From positions 85,143-149,142 of the forward strand of contig JACMOC010000043.1 in NCBI GenBank assembly GCA_014378195.1: a stretch of 64,000 nt of DNA, in the 5' to 3' direction. Both the position numbers and the translations under genes were made by a program. This document shows, piece after piece, positions 14,873-23,712 of the stretch; the first letter of the stretch is position 1, and every line of letters begins with the position of its first letter. Below the pieces are notes generated by a model, which was given only the letters and a program-made list of their open reading frames with translations, was not told the origin of the DNA and did not search any database. The stretch comes from Oligoflexus sp. Lineage in GTDB: Bacteria > Bdellovibrionota_B > Oligoflexia > Oligoflexales > Oligoflexaceae.

Positions 14873-17437
14873 ATGCAGCAATGGAAGCAAGCGACATTCA
14901 GAACTGTTCTCTACGCCGCCGTCGGAGTCGTTCTTCTTACGTCGACGCAGGCCTGGGTCGTACCTTCGCAGCCTCAGGGCAGTGCGAAAGATGCGCTGAC
15001 AGCCTCAGCTGCAACAAGGAGTAGTCCCCGTACCGCCGCTCGGCCTCGGACTGATCGTCGCCGCAGCGATGCAAAAAATACGGCTGGTCTGTCGGATTCT
15101 CTCCTGGTCGATTCTATCCTCACGATTATTCAGAACTATTATGTAGATGAAGACCGCGTGGGTAACAAAAAGCTTTTTGAAGAAACCTTGAAAGCCTTGG
15201 AAATACAAGATTTCATTCGTTTGAGTTTCCCGGCCAACGACACCTGGGCCGTGACGAAAGCGAGTGAAACGATTAGCTTTCGCACGAGCGATACCTATAC
15301 ATTCGACGAACTTGTTCGTGATTCTCTGAAACTCTCACGTTTCCTCGATCGTCATGCGGATGCTCCTGGTAAAGAGAAAAAAGTTGCGGATAAAGACAAG
15401 AGCGGGGCTCGCCAGGTTGTAAACGCAATGCTCGCCGGTCTCGACCCCCATAGCAATCTCCTTGATTCCGAAGAATATCGTGACCTTCGCCAGGGTACGG
15501 AAGGCTCTTTCGGAGGCCTGGGAGTCGTCGTAGGGATGCAAGACGATGTTCTTACAGTGGTAAAGCCATTGCCTAAAAGTCCTGCCTCGCGTGCTGGCGT
15601 CGCGAAACTTGACCGCATCATGGCGATCGACGATAAAAACACTTTTGGCACAACTCTCGATGATTTGATTCAATACATGCGCGGTGACCCCGGTACGAAA
15701 GTAAGGCTTTCGCTCTTGCGAGAAGGCGACATCGCACCTCGAACCGTGACCTTAACTCGCGAAATTATCCAAGTCGATTCCGTGGAATCAAGAGTTATCC
15801 CAACTGCCAAAGGCAATATCGTTTACGCGTTCATCGACAGTTTTTCCTCACGGACAGCTGCCGAACTCCGCGAAGCCCTCCTCAAAGCTCAAGCCAAAAA
15901 AGAGCCTATCACAGGCGTTATTCTCGATATGCGCTCCAATCCAGGCGGTCTTTTGGACCAAGCCGTGAAAGTTGCTGACCTCTTCCTTGATGAAGGCAAG
16001 ATCGTAACAACACAAGGCCGCACCCGCGAGAGCGATATGGCCAAGAAAAACCTTTTTCACTTTGATTATCCGATTGCGATCCTTACGAACGGTGATACAG
16101 CTTCAGCGAGCGAAATCGTTGCCGGGGCGTTAAAAGACCAAGGTCGTGCCGTAGTCATCGGTGAGCCTAGCTTTGGTAAAGGCTCGGTGCAAACCGTGTT
16201 TGAACTGCCAGGCGAGCAGGCTTTGAAACTAACAATTGCTCGTTACTACACACCGAAGGGTATCTCGATCCAAAACATCGGCATTATGCCTGATATCTGG
16301 CTCCAGCCTATACAAAAAACCAAACTAAACCTGAATCTACTCGGTGAATATCGCTATAAAAGCGAGCGTTTCCTCGACCATAGTCTCGACCAGGAAAAGC
16401 CTAAAACCGTTGCGAACGCAGCGCGTCCCCAAAAAGCATTTTACCTGATTCCCGAGAACAAAAAAGAATCCGACAACGACGTCCCACTCCAGTTTGCCAC
16501 GAAGTATCTCACTGAGCTGGCAAAACGTGACGGCGTTCCGTTCCCGACTGAGCGTTTGCGTGCGACCTACTGGAAGGCGAGTACTGATGCCCTCGTTAAA
16601 AAGAGTCTGGTTGATCTTGATAAAGCTACCGTCGAATGGTTGGCTAAAGACAAAAAATTGAACTGGTCGGATGCCGGTGAGAGTGCCGACGATGATCGGA
16701 ACCTTCAGTTCACTGTGCAAATGCCAAAACGTATGCAGATGGTCGAAGGCAAAACACTGGATGTGCCTTACACCTTGAAAAACCTCTCAAAAAAACCAAT
16801 ATCGCGCGTCTCGATTTACCTCAGCGCGATTCAGTCCAGCCTTGGTACCAATGAGGTCCTTATCGGTCGTCTCGAGCCTGGTCAGACCCTTCAGGGCTCG
16901 ATGAAGTTTGAAATGAAAGTGAATGCCAAAGAAGGCTCGGTTCGCATGCGGGCCGGACTTGCTCATAGCGGGTGGCCTGTCCCGAGCCGCGAAAAAGAAT
17001 TCTATGTGGAGCTTCAGGAAACAAAAAAACCTGATATCACGATGAATATGAGTCTGGTTTCAGAAGACGGCGGCAGCCAGGTTGGTATTCTCGAGCCTTC
17101 GGAGAACGCCAAGATCCGCGTCTATCTCCGTAACAATTCGAACGTCGTAGCCCACAAGGTTTCCGTCCATCTGGTCAGTCTCTCAGGCAAACAGATCGGT
17201 GTTGATGCCAAGGCCGTCGCTCTGGGCGATATGAAGCCGGGCGAAACGAAGGTGGCCCTTGTCCCTGTGCACGCTGCTGCTTCCATCATCTCGGATGAAT
17301 TTAAGTTTGGTGCTCTCGTCGAGAGCGATGAATACGTACTGCCAAACAAAGTTCATTTTTCGCTACCAAGTTCTCCTAAGGCACGCATGTCGAAGACCGA
17401 TGTTTTAACAGGGACGGGATCATGGAAAGAAAATTGA
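14873..17437 (+). CDS. Carboxyl-terminal processing (tail-specific) protease, S41 family
   Basis: 854 residues. N-terminal membrane anchor or signal (about residues 9-28), a low-complexity linker, a region preceding the PDZ, a PDZ domain (GGLGVVVG onward, about residues 215-300), and the S41 protease domain. The catalytic Ser411 lies in DTASASE and Lys436 in FGKGSVQ. Their spacing of 25 equals that of characterised CtpA enzymes. After the protease domain comes about 330 extra residues including beta-sandwich-like segments (about 600-850), giving a protein longer than Prc (682). It cleaves proteins at the C terminus in the periplasm. GGGAG Shine-Dalgarno before ATG. The last 16 bases overlap the next gene. 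Confidence 0.93.
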   Translation: MQQWKQATFRTVLYAAVGVVLLTSTQAWVVPSQPQGSAKDALTASAATRSSPRTAARPRTDRRRSDAKNTAGLSDSLLVDSILTIIQNYYVDEDRVGNKKLFEETLKALEIQDFIRLSFPANDTWAVTKASETISFRTSDTYTFDELVRDSLKLSRFLDRHADAPGKEKKVADKDKSGARQVVNAMLAGLDPHSNLLDSEEYRDLRQGTEGSFGGLGVVVGMQDDVLTVVKPLPKSPASRAGVAKLDRIMAIDDKNTFGTTLDDLIQYMRGDPGTKVRLSLLREGDIAPRTVTLTREIIQVDSVESRVIPTAKGNIVYAFIDSFSSRTAAELREALLKAQAKKEPITGVILDMRSNPGGLLDQAVKVADLFLDEGKIVTTQGRTRESDMAKKNLFHFDYPIAILTNGDTASASEIVAGALKDQGRAVVIGEPSFGKGSVQTVFELPGEQALKLTIARYYTPKGISIQNIGIMPDIWLQPIQKTKLNLNLLGEYRYKSERFLDHSLDQEKPKTVANAARPQKAFYLIPENKKESDNDVPLQFATKYLTELAKRDGVPFPTERLRATYWKASTDALVKKSLVDLDKATVEWLAKDKKLNWSDAGESADDDRNLQFTVQMPKRMQMVEGKTLDVPYTLKNLSKKPISRVSIYLSAIQSSLGTNEVLIGRLEPGQTLQGSMKFEMKVNAKEGSVRMRAGLAHSGWPVPSREKEFYVELQETKKPDITMNMSLVSEDGGSQVGILEPSENAKIRVYLRNNSNVVAHKVSVHLVSLSGKQIGVDAKAVALGDMKPGETKVALVPVHAAASIISDEFKFGALVESDEYVLPNKVHFSLPSSPKARMSKTDVLTGTGSWKEN

Positions 17438-19197
17438 GTGTTGCGCTGATTTTGGGCGCTCATCATAGCATTCGCTTGCTGGAAGTGTTTGGCCCGCTTA
17501 GTGAGGACTTTGACATCAAAGCTTTAGGACTGCTCGAAGAGATCAGCCCTGAAAGTTATATGACTGATATCCCTTTGCAGACGTTTATTGAAGACAACCA
17601 TCTCCCGGGCTTTATGCTGGGCGTGGAAGAAGAAATTGCCAAAGCTGACGTTGTCATAGCTTCGAGCCTCCTCGATGCGGCCACGTATCAGGCGTTCCGT
17701 TATGCCTATCATCACCAAAAGCCTTTTTTGCTTTTCTGCCAGAAAGAGGAGGAGCTGAAGCAGGCTATTCTCGGCAAAAGTGAAGATTTCCAAGACTGCA
17801 TTAACAACGCGAGCGGGTTTCTGATCTATGACGAGACCGTCGGCGAAACACTGGAATTCATGGGCTGCGATCCCAGTCGCATCCTCGTTTTGCAACCTGA
17901 AATTCAGGCCAAAAAGTTCGGATTCCATGAAAAACTTCGCAAAAAGTTTCGTGACTATCTAAAAGTGGAAGAGAACGAGCTCCTGGTTGTGAGCCAGCTG
18001 AGCGAAGACTTGGCACCACTCGAACTGATGTCGGCTTTCAAGATGTTGCAAGCTCTTGATGCCGAACTGTTTCAACGCTCAAAGCTGCTTTTCATCGGCA
18101 GTGCTCCCAGCAAAGATTCCGTTAAATACCGCGCCGTCGACCTTGGTATGACCAAATCAATTATGTTTATTGCCCAGGATATCCGCCCATTTTTTGTCGA
18201 TCTCATGTCAGCGACAGATCTCTACGTAGCATTGAGCCGTGGTCATGACGCAACCGAAAGTCTTTTTACGGTGCTTGAAGGCATGGCGTGTGGCGTGAAG
18301 GTGCTGCTGGACGAAAGGCACGCCCTTGCCGGTGTTGTTGATTCTAATTTTGTCGTTTCTCATCCTCGTTCGGTTGCTTTGGCCTTGCGTGACGTTTTGT
18401 TGAAGTCCATCGATAGGAAAGAAATCATAAAGCTTGTGGCCGCACGTTATACCCAAAATGGGGCGAGTACTCTGGTCTCTGAGTTTTTGAAAACACGTAT
18501 CGCGGAGAAACCGCTCCAGCTCCCATTGGCTGGCGATTTTTCGCAAGTCCTCACATCCCTTCTCAGTAAAGCGCGTGAAGGTCTCGACGTGTTTTTGGAG
18601 GCGCTTGAACTTGAGATGAACCATTGGGGCAGCCATAGCGATTATAAAGGTCGACTCCTTGTATTAAAGGGCCAAACCCTCCTGCAAGCGAGTCAGTTTG
18701 ATGAAGCTCTCGCTGTGTTTGAACTCTGCACGGCTGAGGAACACGTCCAGCGCGAAGCGTATCTGGGCTTGGCACGCATTGCTCTTTTTACACATTCAAA
18801 CGAAGAGGCTTTGTCATTCTACCGCAAGGCGCTTGCATTGAAACCTAACGACGCGGAAGCGATGGGAGGCATAGGCAATGTCTATCGGAAGATTGGAATG
18901 GCTGACGAGGCTGTTTACTGGCTTGGAAAGTCTATATCGGTCGATGTCGAAAATTCGCGCTATCTCATAGCCCTGACGCAGGCCTGCAACGAATCCGAAG
19001 ATCACGATCGTGCCATTGCCCTTCTCGAGCAATTGAAAATACTCCTGGGCAATAAGCCATCACTGGTGATGTGCCTTGGCCAGTTGTATTTCAAAGTCGG
19101 GAATAATGAGAAAGGAAAGGAGCTAGTGGACCTAGCTCTGGAGATCACGTCGGGGATAGGGCAGCTCAAGTTGCTACCCAGTTCAGATGTTGCCTGA
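17422..19197 (+). CDS. Glycosyltransferase (GT4-like) fused to C-terminal TPR repeats
   Basis: 591 residues. The first 360 look like a GT-B fold glycosyltransferase: VALILGAHHS at the start, a second Rossmann half beginning LLVVSQLSEDLAPLELMSAF, FIGSAP, and the E-x(7)-E-type region AVALSRGHDATESLFTVLEGMACG with the acidic residues used for nucleotide-sugar binding. Residues about 410-570 are TPR repeats (for example ALSFYRKALALKPNDAEAMG). Cytoplasmic. It overlaps the end of the protease gene by 16 bases and so is translationally coupled to it. The substrate is unknown; modification of a protein such as flagellin is possible, but not shown. Confidence 0.72.
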   Translation: MERKLSVALILGAHHSIRLLEVFGPLSEDFDIKALGLLEEISPESYMTDIPLQTFIEDNHLPGFMLGVEEEIAKADVVIASSLLDAATYQAFRYAYHHQKPFLLFCQKEEELKQAILGKSEDFQDCINNASGFLIYDETVGETLEFMGCDPSRILVLQPEIQAKKFGFHEKLRKKFRDYLKVEENELLVVSQLSEDLAPLELMSAFKMLQALDAELFQRSKLLFIGSAPSKDSVKYRAVDLGMTKSIMFIAQDIRPFFVDLMSATDLYVALSRGHDATESLFTVLEGMACGVKVLLDERHALAGVVDSNFVVSHPRSVALALRDVLLKSIDRKEIIKLVAARYTQNGASTLVSEFLKTRIAEKPLQLPLAGDFSQVLTSLLSKAREGLDVFLEALELEMNHWGSHSDYKGRLLVLKGQTLLQASQFDEALAVFELCTAEEHVQREAYLGLARIALFTHSNEEALSFYRKALALKPNDAEAMGGIGNVYRKIGMADEAVYWLGKSISVDVENSRYLIALTQACNESEDHDRAIALLEQLKILLGNKPSLVMCLGQLYFKVGNNEKGKELVDLALEITSGIGQLKLLPSSDVA

Positions 19198-19656
19198 TTC
19201 CCGAATATCCATCATTGAAGAAGGTGTAGAGACTAAGGTGGAACCGAATCCACCTTTTCTTTCGCCACCCACCGGTAACCCTGGAATACGAGCGACAAGA
19301 TTCAAAACCATCTGAGCCAGTCGATCGCCCTGATTGATGATGAATGCTTCCTCACCATGATTAATCAAAAGAACACCCACTTCATCCCGATAATCCGCAT
19401 CGATCGTACCAATACCATTGGCGAGACTGATGCTTGCCTTGCGAGCAAGGCCCGAACGGGCCCGCACTTGCAATTCCGGGAGAAAACCGGTCGGAACTTG
19501 AGCCCATTCCACACTGTCGATCCAAACACCGGCTGGGACGAGCACAACCTTGCCTGGAGGCAAAAGAGCTGCTTCGCGTGCCACCAGGTCCGCAGCTGCG
19601 GAATGTTCGGTCATGTAAGCTGGTTCACAGCCTTCTGCAAATCGTAGTTTGAACAT
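19183..19656 (-). CDS. dut: Deoxyuridine 5'-triphosphate nucleotidohydrolase
   Basis: 157 residues. It hydrolyses dUTP to dUMP and pyrophosphate, supplying dTMP precursor and keeping uracil out of DNA. All five trimeric dUTPase motifs are seen: motif 1 HSAAADLVA, motif 2 RARSGLA, motif 3 GTIDADYRDEVGVLL with the catalytic Asp, motif 4 GDRLAQMV and motif 5 RKGGFGST. Motif 1 is slightly unusual (AAADL where AGYDL is common). It lies 38 bases downstream of pnp on the same strand and has GGAGAG before ATG. Its tail overlaps the convergent glycosyltransferase gene by 15 bases. Confidence 0.95.
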   Translation of the reverse strand: MFKLRFAEGCEPAYMTEHSAAADLVAREAALLPPGKVVLVPAGVWIDSVEWAQVPTGFLPELQVRARSGLARKASISLANGIGTIDADYRDEVGVLLINHGEEAFIINQGDRLAQMVLNLVARIPGLPVGGERKGGFGSTLVSTPSSMMDIRESGNI

Positions 19657-19694
19657 GGGTCACTCTCCACTTCACTTCTGACGTCGGACGCTAC

Positions 19695-21782
19695 TTAAAC
19701 TGTTGGTTTTTGGCCGAGAGCTTCTTTACGGCTCAGCTTGATCTTGCCTTGACGATCGACATCGATGATCTTCACAAGAACCTGCTCACCCTCTTGAACC
19801 ACATCCGTCACACGATCAACCTTCTTGTTTTCAAGTTGCGAAATGTGAAGAAGGCCTTCTAAACCTGGGCGGATCTCAACAAAAGCGCCGAAATCGACGA
19901 TTTTTTTGATGAGGCCAAGGTAGATTGCGCCGACTTCTGGATCAGAAGTGATGCCACGGATCGCTGTTTTTGCGCGTTCAGCAGTCGCACCATCTTGAGC
20001 GATGATGTTCACGATGCCATCGTCGTTAATGTCGATTTTTACGCCGAGTTCAGCCACTAGTTTTTTGATCGTTTTGCCGCCTGGTCCGATGAGGTCACGA
20101 ATTTTCTCTTCTTTGATTTTCATTTGGAAAATCTGAGGAGCGTATTCGCTGATTTCAGCAGGGGTATTGATTGCGGCAATGAGTTTTTGGAGGATGAACT
20201 GACGGCCTTGACGAGCTTGTTCAAGGGCTTCACCGAGGATCTGCGAGGAGATACCGCCGATCTTGATGTCCATCTGAAGGGCAGTGATGCCTTCTTGTCC
20301 ACCGGTTACCTTGAAGTCCATATCACCGAGGTGATCTTCGTCGCCGAGGATATCAGAGAGGACCGCGTATTTGCTGCCTTCCATGATGAGACCCATAGCG
20401 ATACCAGCGACAGGTTGTGAGATCGGCACACCGGCATCAAGAAGAGCCATAGTACCGGCACAAACCGTAGCCATCGATGAAGAACCGTTTGACTCAAGAA
20501 CTTCGGAAACCAGGCGGATCGTGTAGTTGAACGTGCCCGGAGCAGGAAGAACAGCCGTCAAAGCTTTTTCTGCAAGAGCACCGTGGCCGATTTCACGACG
20601 ACCAATGCCGCGGAGGGGACGGGCTTCACCAACCGAGAACGGAGGGAAGTTATAGTGCAACATGAACTGTTTTGTAGCGTTCGGTTGTGTGATCGAGTCC
20701 ATACGCTGCTCGTCATCGCCTGATCCGAGTGTGATCGTCGCGAGAGCTTGTGTTTCACCGCGGGTGAATAAAGCCGAACCGTGAGTTCTTTTGAGAACTT
20801 TAGTTTCGCAGGTGATTTTGCGGATATCGGTGAACGAGCGGCCATCGATACGTTTTTTGTCATCGAGAATCATTGCGCGCATGATGTCGTATTGCAATCT
20901 TTCGAGAGCCACGTGAAGCGCTTTGCTGACTGAACCGCTGTTTTCAGGGTTGAGTTCGGCCGCGAGTTTCGCTTTGATATCGCGGAACGCTTTTTGACGA
21001 GTTTGTTTTTCTTTGATGACGAGGGCGTCTTTTACGAGGCTTCCGGCTACGCCTTGGGCTTTTGCATAAAGAGCGTCAGCGCCTGCATCACGAACGAGTT
21101 CTTTTTTTGCTTTGCCGATTTCTTTTTGGATCTCGATTTGGAGATCGTGAAGAGGTTTCATCGACTTCTGCGCAAAAGAGATCGCTTCGATCATTTGAGC
21201 TTCGGAAAGAAACTTAGCGGCCGCTTCAACCATCAGAACTGCATCTGGTGTTGCTGCGACTACGAGTTCGAGATCCGAATTATCACCCGGCATTGGATCG
21301 ATGATCAGTTTGCCATCTTTGCGGCCGATACGAAGCGATGCAACGGGGCCGTTAAAAGGAATATCGCTGATCATAAGTGCAACACTGGCACCTGCGAGAG
21401 CGAGACTTGATGGATGATGAAGTGGATCGAGGGACATGACTGTAGCGATTACTTGCGTATCGTTCAGGTAGCCTTCTGGAAAGCAAGGACGGAGAGGGCG
21501 GTCAATAAGGCGAGAAGTGAGTGTTTCGAGTTCGCTCAAACGACCTTCGCGCTTAACAAAGCCACCTGGGATACGACCGGCAGCATAATACTTCTCTACA
21601 TAATCCACGCTAAGTGGGAAAAAATCTTGGCCTTCTTTGGGGGCTTCTGCAGCACACACGGTCACAAGGACTTGAGTGTCTCCGCAGCTAACCATCACGG
21701 ATCCATTTGCCTGTTTCGCAAATTTGTTGAATTCAAAACGGATGGTTTTGTCGCCGACTATGGCTTCCTTGATGACAGACAT
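19695..21782 (-). CDS. pnp: Polyribonucleotide nucleotidyltransferase (PNPase)
   Basis: 695 residues. Phosphorolytic 3'-5' exoribonuclease of the RNA degradosome. Two RNase PH-like cores are present (first with FFPLSVDY and RPLRPCFPEGY; second with RTHGSALFTRGETQAL and the GEARPLRGIGRREIGHG segment), with an all-helical linker. A KH domain follows (IRDLIGPGGKTIKKL), then an S1 domain (GAIYLGLIKKIVDFGAFVEI). I start at the ATG giving MSVIKEAIV, ten residues into the longer frame. It sits 114 bases after rpsO on the same strand, the classical rpsO-pnp arrangement in which the leader is often processed and autoregulated. Confidence 0.98.
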   Translation of the reverse strand: MSVIKEAIVGDKTIRFEFNKFAKQANGSVMVSCGDTQVLVTVCAAEAPKEGQDFFPLSVDYVEKYYAAGRIPGGFVKREGRLSELETLTSRLIDRPLRPCFPEGYLNDTQVIATVMSLDPLHHPSSLALAGASVALMISDIPFNGPVASLRIGRKDGKLIIDPMPGDNSDLELVVAATPDAVLMVEAAAKFLSEAQMIEAISFAQKSMKPLHDLQIEIQKEIGKAKKELVRDAGADALYAKAQGVAGSLVKDALVIKEKQTRQKAFRDIKAKLAAELNPENSGSVSKALHVALERLQYDIMRAMILDDKKRIDGRSFTDIRKITCETKVLKRTHGSALFTRGETQALATITLGSGDDEQRMDSITQPNATKQFMLHYNFPPFSVGEARPLRGIGRREIGHGALAEKALTAVLPAPGTFNYTIRLVSEVLESNGSSSMATVCAGTMALLDAGVPISQPVAGIAMGLIMEGSKYAVLSDILGDEDHLGDMDFKVTGGQEGITALQMDIKIGGISSQILGEALEQARQGRQFILQKLIAAINTPAEISEYAPQIFQMKIKEEKIRDLIGPGGKTIKKLVAELGVKIDINDDGIVNIIAQDGATAERAKTAIRGITSDPEVGAIYLGLIKKIVDFGAFVEIRPGLEGLLHISQLENKKVDRVTDVVQEGEQVLVKIIDVDRQGKIKLSRKEALGQKPTV

Positions 21783-21896
21783 CGTGCGGTTACTCCAATA
21801 TGAGTTTGGCAACAGCCAAAATGAAAAACGTCTTTATTCCTGCCAACACTATCAAGATATTGGCGAGAGATAAAGACGCTTTGGGATGTGTAAAAT

Positions 21897-22166
21897 TTAT
21901 TTACGAAGGCCGAGTTCGCCGATCAAAGTCTTGTAAGCGGCAACATCTTTGCTTTTCAAGTAAGTGAGTAAGCGCTTGCGCTGACCAACGAGTTTGAGAA
22001 GACCAAGACGAGAATGGTGGTCTTTCGTGTGAGTCTTAAAGTGCTCGTTCAACTGTTGCAGGCGTTTTGTAAAGAGTGCAACTTGAACCTGTGGAGAAGC
22101 AGTATCGCCAGGCTTCTTGCCGAACTTTGCAATAATCTCGCTGGTTTGAGTTTCGTTCAAAGCCAT
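21897..22166 (-). CDS. rpsO: Small ribosomal subunit protein uS15
   Basis: 89 residues from the ATG preceded by GGAAGGAT, the exact usual length; the upstream extension of the frame is not part of the family. The S15 signature is clear: GSPQVQ-equivalent [22 protein letters not shown], then [23 protein letters not shown]. It binds 16S rRNA helices early in 30S assembly. First gene of the rpsO-pnp-dut group. Confidence 0.98.
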   Translation of the reverse strand: MALNETQTSEIIAKFGKKPGDTASPQVQVALFTKRLQQLNEHFKTHTKDHHSRLGLLKLVGQRKRLLTYLKSKDVAAYKTLIGELGLRK

Positions 22167-22472
22167 TATTAGATCCTTCCTAAAATACTTCCTGACGGTT
22201 TCGCGCACCATATTTTGGCGCCTGCCCCGGGTTTTCGGGCCTCGTAAGTGGGCAAAGTATCCAAATGCTCCCTAGATTGCAAGTGTCTTCGTTTGAGATT
22301 GCTAAAGCGTTCACCAGACGTCAAAGAGGCTAAGTCGTTGCTTCTTGGAATTATAGAGGTTTTCTTTTAAATATTGACAAATCAGAGTTGGTTTGTCATT
22401 AAACGTCATCGGTGCGCAGTTATGTTGGCTTGCCCAATCTCTCGCGAGAGTCTCAATTCAGGAGGTGCTGTG
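22167..22472. other. 306-base intergenic region with divergent promoters
   Basis: Lies between the divergent rpsO and CarD-like genes. On the minus strand, a TTGCAA hexamer followed 17 bases later by TACTTT could be a weak rpsO promoter. On the plus strand, TTGACA at 22374-22379 is a perfect -35 hexamer embedded in an inverted repeat (listed separately). No RNA gene or extra ORF is evident. Confidence 0.4.
22374..22402 (+). promoter_or_regulatory. Putative carD promoter overlapped by inverted repeat (operator or hairpin)
   Basis: TTGACA at 22374-22379 is followed 17 bases later by CATTAA, a poor -10. The arms TGACAAA (22375-22381) and TTTGTCA (22392-22398) form a perfect 7-bp inverted repeat with a 10-base spacer, that is a roughly 17-bp centre-to-centre dyad lying exactly on the promoter. 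It could bind a dimeric regulator. The promoter reading is moderate and the operator reading is inference. Confidence 0.4.
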
Positions 22473-22967
22473 ATGAGTTTTCCAGCCGGTCATAAAGTAG
22501 TTCATAAGACTCACGGAGTCGGCGTCATTGAAGGTACAGAAATTCTTTCACTGGGCGGTTCCGCTCAAGACTATTATATCCTGAAGATCCTTGAGAGTGG
22601 CCTTATGGTCCGTTTCCCTAAAACGAGCCAGGGCCTTATTCGCGAACTCGTTAATGATGAAGACATAGTTAATATCATCTCGATACTCCGCAGTTCTCCC
22701 AAAACCTACTCGACTATCTGGAACCGCAGAAAAAAAGAGTTCTCTGACAAGATCCGTTCCGGTTCGCTGTTTGAGATCGCTGAAGTCCTTCGTGACCTCG
22801 TCGGCAAAGACAAGCTGCGCCTCCCTTCTTTCGGCGAACGTGAGATGATTGAACGGGCCCGCGCCCGGCTGATTAGCGAAATCGTTGCTGCCAAAGAAGC
22901 TGATGTGGCGACTATTGAAGGCCTTATCGACGAAGCTCTCGCCTTTCTCGAGCAAGCAAGTTCTTGA
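22473..22967 (+). CDS. CarD/CdnL-family RNA polymerase-binding regulator
   Basis: 164 residues from ATG 22473, which has a perfect AGGAGGTG six bases upstream; the longer frame upstream is not needed. The N-terminal Tudor-like RNA-polymerase-interacting domain is clear (FPAGHKVVHKTHGVGVIEG, then YYILKILESGLMVRFPK). A helical C-terminal domain with RRKKEFSDKIRSGSLFEIAEVLRDL follows. CdnL proteins bind the RNAP beta subunit and stabilise open complexes at rRNA and other promoters. Length and domain order match CdnL rather than full-length CarD. It is divergent from rpsO. Confidence 0.93.
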   Translation: MSFPAGHKVVHKTHGVGVIEGTEILSLGGSAQDYYILKILESGLMVRFPKTSQGLIRELVNDEDIVNIISILRSSPKTYSTIWNRRKKEFSDKIRSGSLFEIAEVLRDLVGKDKLRLPSFGEREMIERARARLISEIVAAKEADVATIEGLIDEALAFLEQASS

Positions 22968-23028
22968 AGCGACAGCAGGTAAGGTTGTAAAACGGAGGGA
23001 TTCATCCACGAGCGGGAGGTATCCTTAC

Positions 23029-23661
23029 ATGAAGATTGTTAATGTGATGGCATCGAGTCTCGACGGAAGAATCGGGGTTCATGATAAAGAAGGTGATTCC
23101 GAACGCCTCGGTGTCGGAATGTCCAATTCAGAAGACCAAAAGCGCCTTCGGGCCCACATCGAATCTTCTGACGCCATCGTTGTGGGGGCCTCCTCAATAC
23201 GGGCCAACGGTTCTTGTCTCGATCATCCCGGGCTCCACAAAAAGCCTCCCGTTTGGTTCATCTTCGCCCAAAAACCACTCCCCGAATCCTATGAATTCTG
23301 GAACCAAAAACACATACGCCGCGTCCTAGTTTCTTCGCATCCGTTGCCGATAGTTGAAGGCAGTGGTGTCGAAAGCCTCACCTACGGTTCAGCTGAACCT
23401 GCCATGTTTCTTTCCCTTTACCTCAAGATGCATAATTTCACGCGTGCGCTGCTCTTCGGTGGCGGCATTGTGAATAGCTGGTTTTACAATCAGAAACTTG
23501 TCGATCAGCTTGAGCTGACCTTGACGCCTATGATGATAGGCAAGCCCAATGCTCCTTTTCTCGTCGCCCCCACTTTGGGCGAGGCTAAGCAATTTTTGCT
23601 CCTTTCTTCTCAGGCCTCCGAAAGTTTCGTATTCTTAAGCTATAGCGTCGCCTACGAGTAA
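23029..23661 (+). CDS. RibD C-terminal domain / dihydrofolate-reductase-like protein
   Basis: 210 residues from the ATG with GGGAGGT upstream. It matches the RibD_C fold: KIVNVMASSLDGRIG at the start, then DAIVVGASSIRANG, and ALLFGGGIVNSWFYNQKLVDQLELTLTPMMIG near the end, which is the NADPH-binding and substrate region of pyrimidine reductases. No deaminase domain is attached, so it is a stand-alone reductase of the riboflavin/deazaflavin type or a relative with unknown substrate. It follows the CarD-like gene by 61 bases and its frame overlaps the end of that gene if read from the first ATG. Confidence 0.85.
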   Translation: MKIVNVMASSLDGRIGVHDKEGDSERLGVGMSNSEDQKRLRAHIESSDAIVVGASSIRANGSCLDHPGLHKKPPVWFIFAQKPLPESYEFWNQKHIRRVLVSSHPLPIVEGSGVESLTYGSAEPAMFLSLYLKMHNFTRALLFGGGIVNSWFYNQKLVDQLELTLTPMMIGKPNAPFLVAPTLGEAKQFLLLSSQASESFVFLSYSVAYE

Positions 23662-23712
23662 AGATCGGGCCAAACCCGATCGGCTCCAGGCACGTGGTAG
23701 CTGGAGATTTTG
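23662..23712 (+). promoter_or_regulatory. Flagellin mRNA leader with two hairpins, the second burying the ribosome binding site
   Basis: Hairpin 1: GATCGGG/CCCGATC (23663-23681), 7 bp with a 5-base loop; it could also end transcription of the upstream gene. Hairpin 2: CTCCAG (23684-23689) pairs perfectly with CTGGAG (23701-23706), which contains the Shine-Dalgarno GGAG for the flagellin ATG at 23713. The loop is 11 bases and holds CACGTG. A GGA triplet, the core of CsrA sites, lies in the sequestered arm. The structure suggests translational control. Confidence 0.55.

Noticed and set aside
23658..23685. Sigma-28 promoter for flagellin (TAAA ... CCGATCG)
   Set aside because: The spacing between TAAA and CCCGATCG is 12 bases, while the consensus needs about 15, and the region is a hairpin instead.
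23690..23703. Sigma-54 promoter before flagellin (GGCACG ...)
   Set aside because: The GG to GC spacing is 9 rather than 10 and the -12 element does not match; the bases belong to the leader hairpin.
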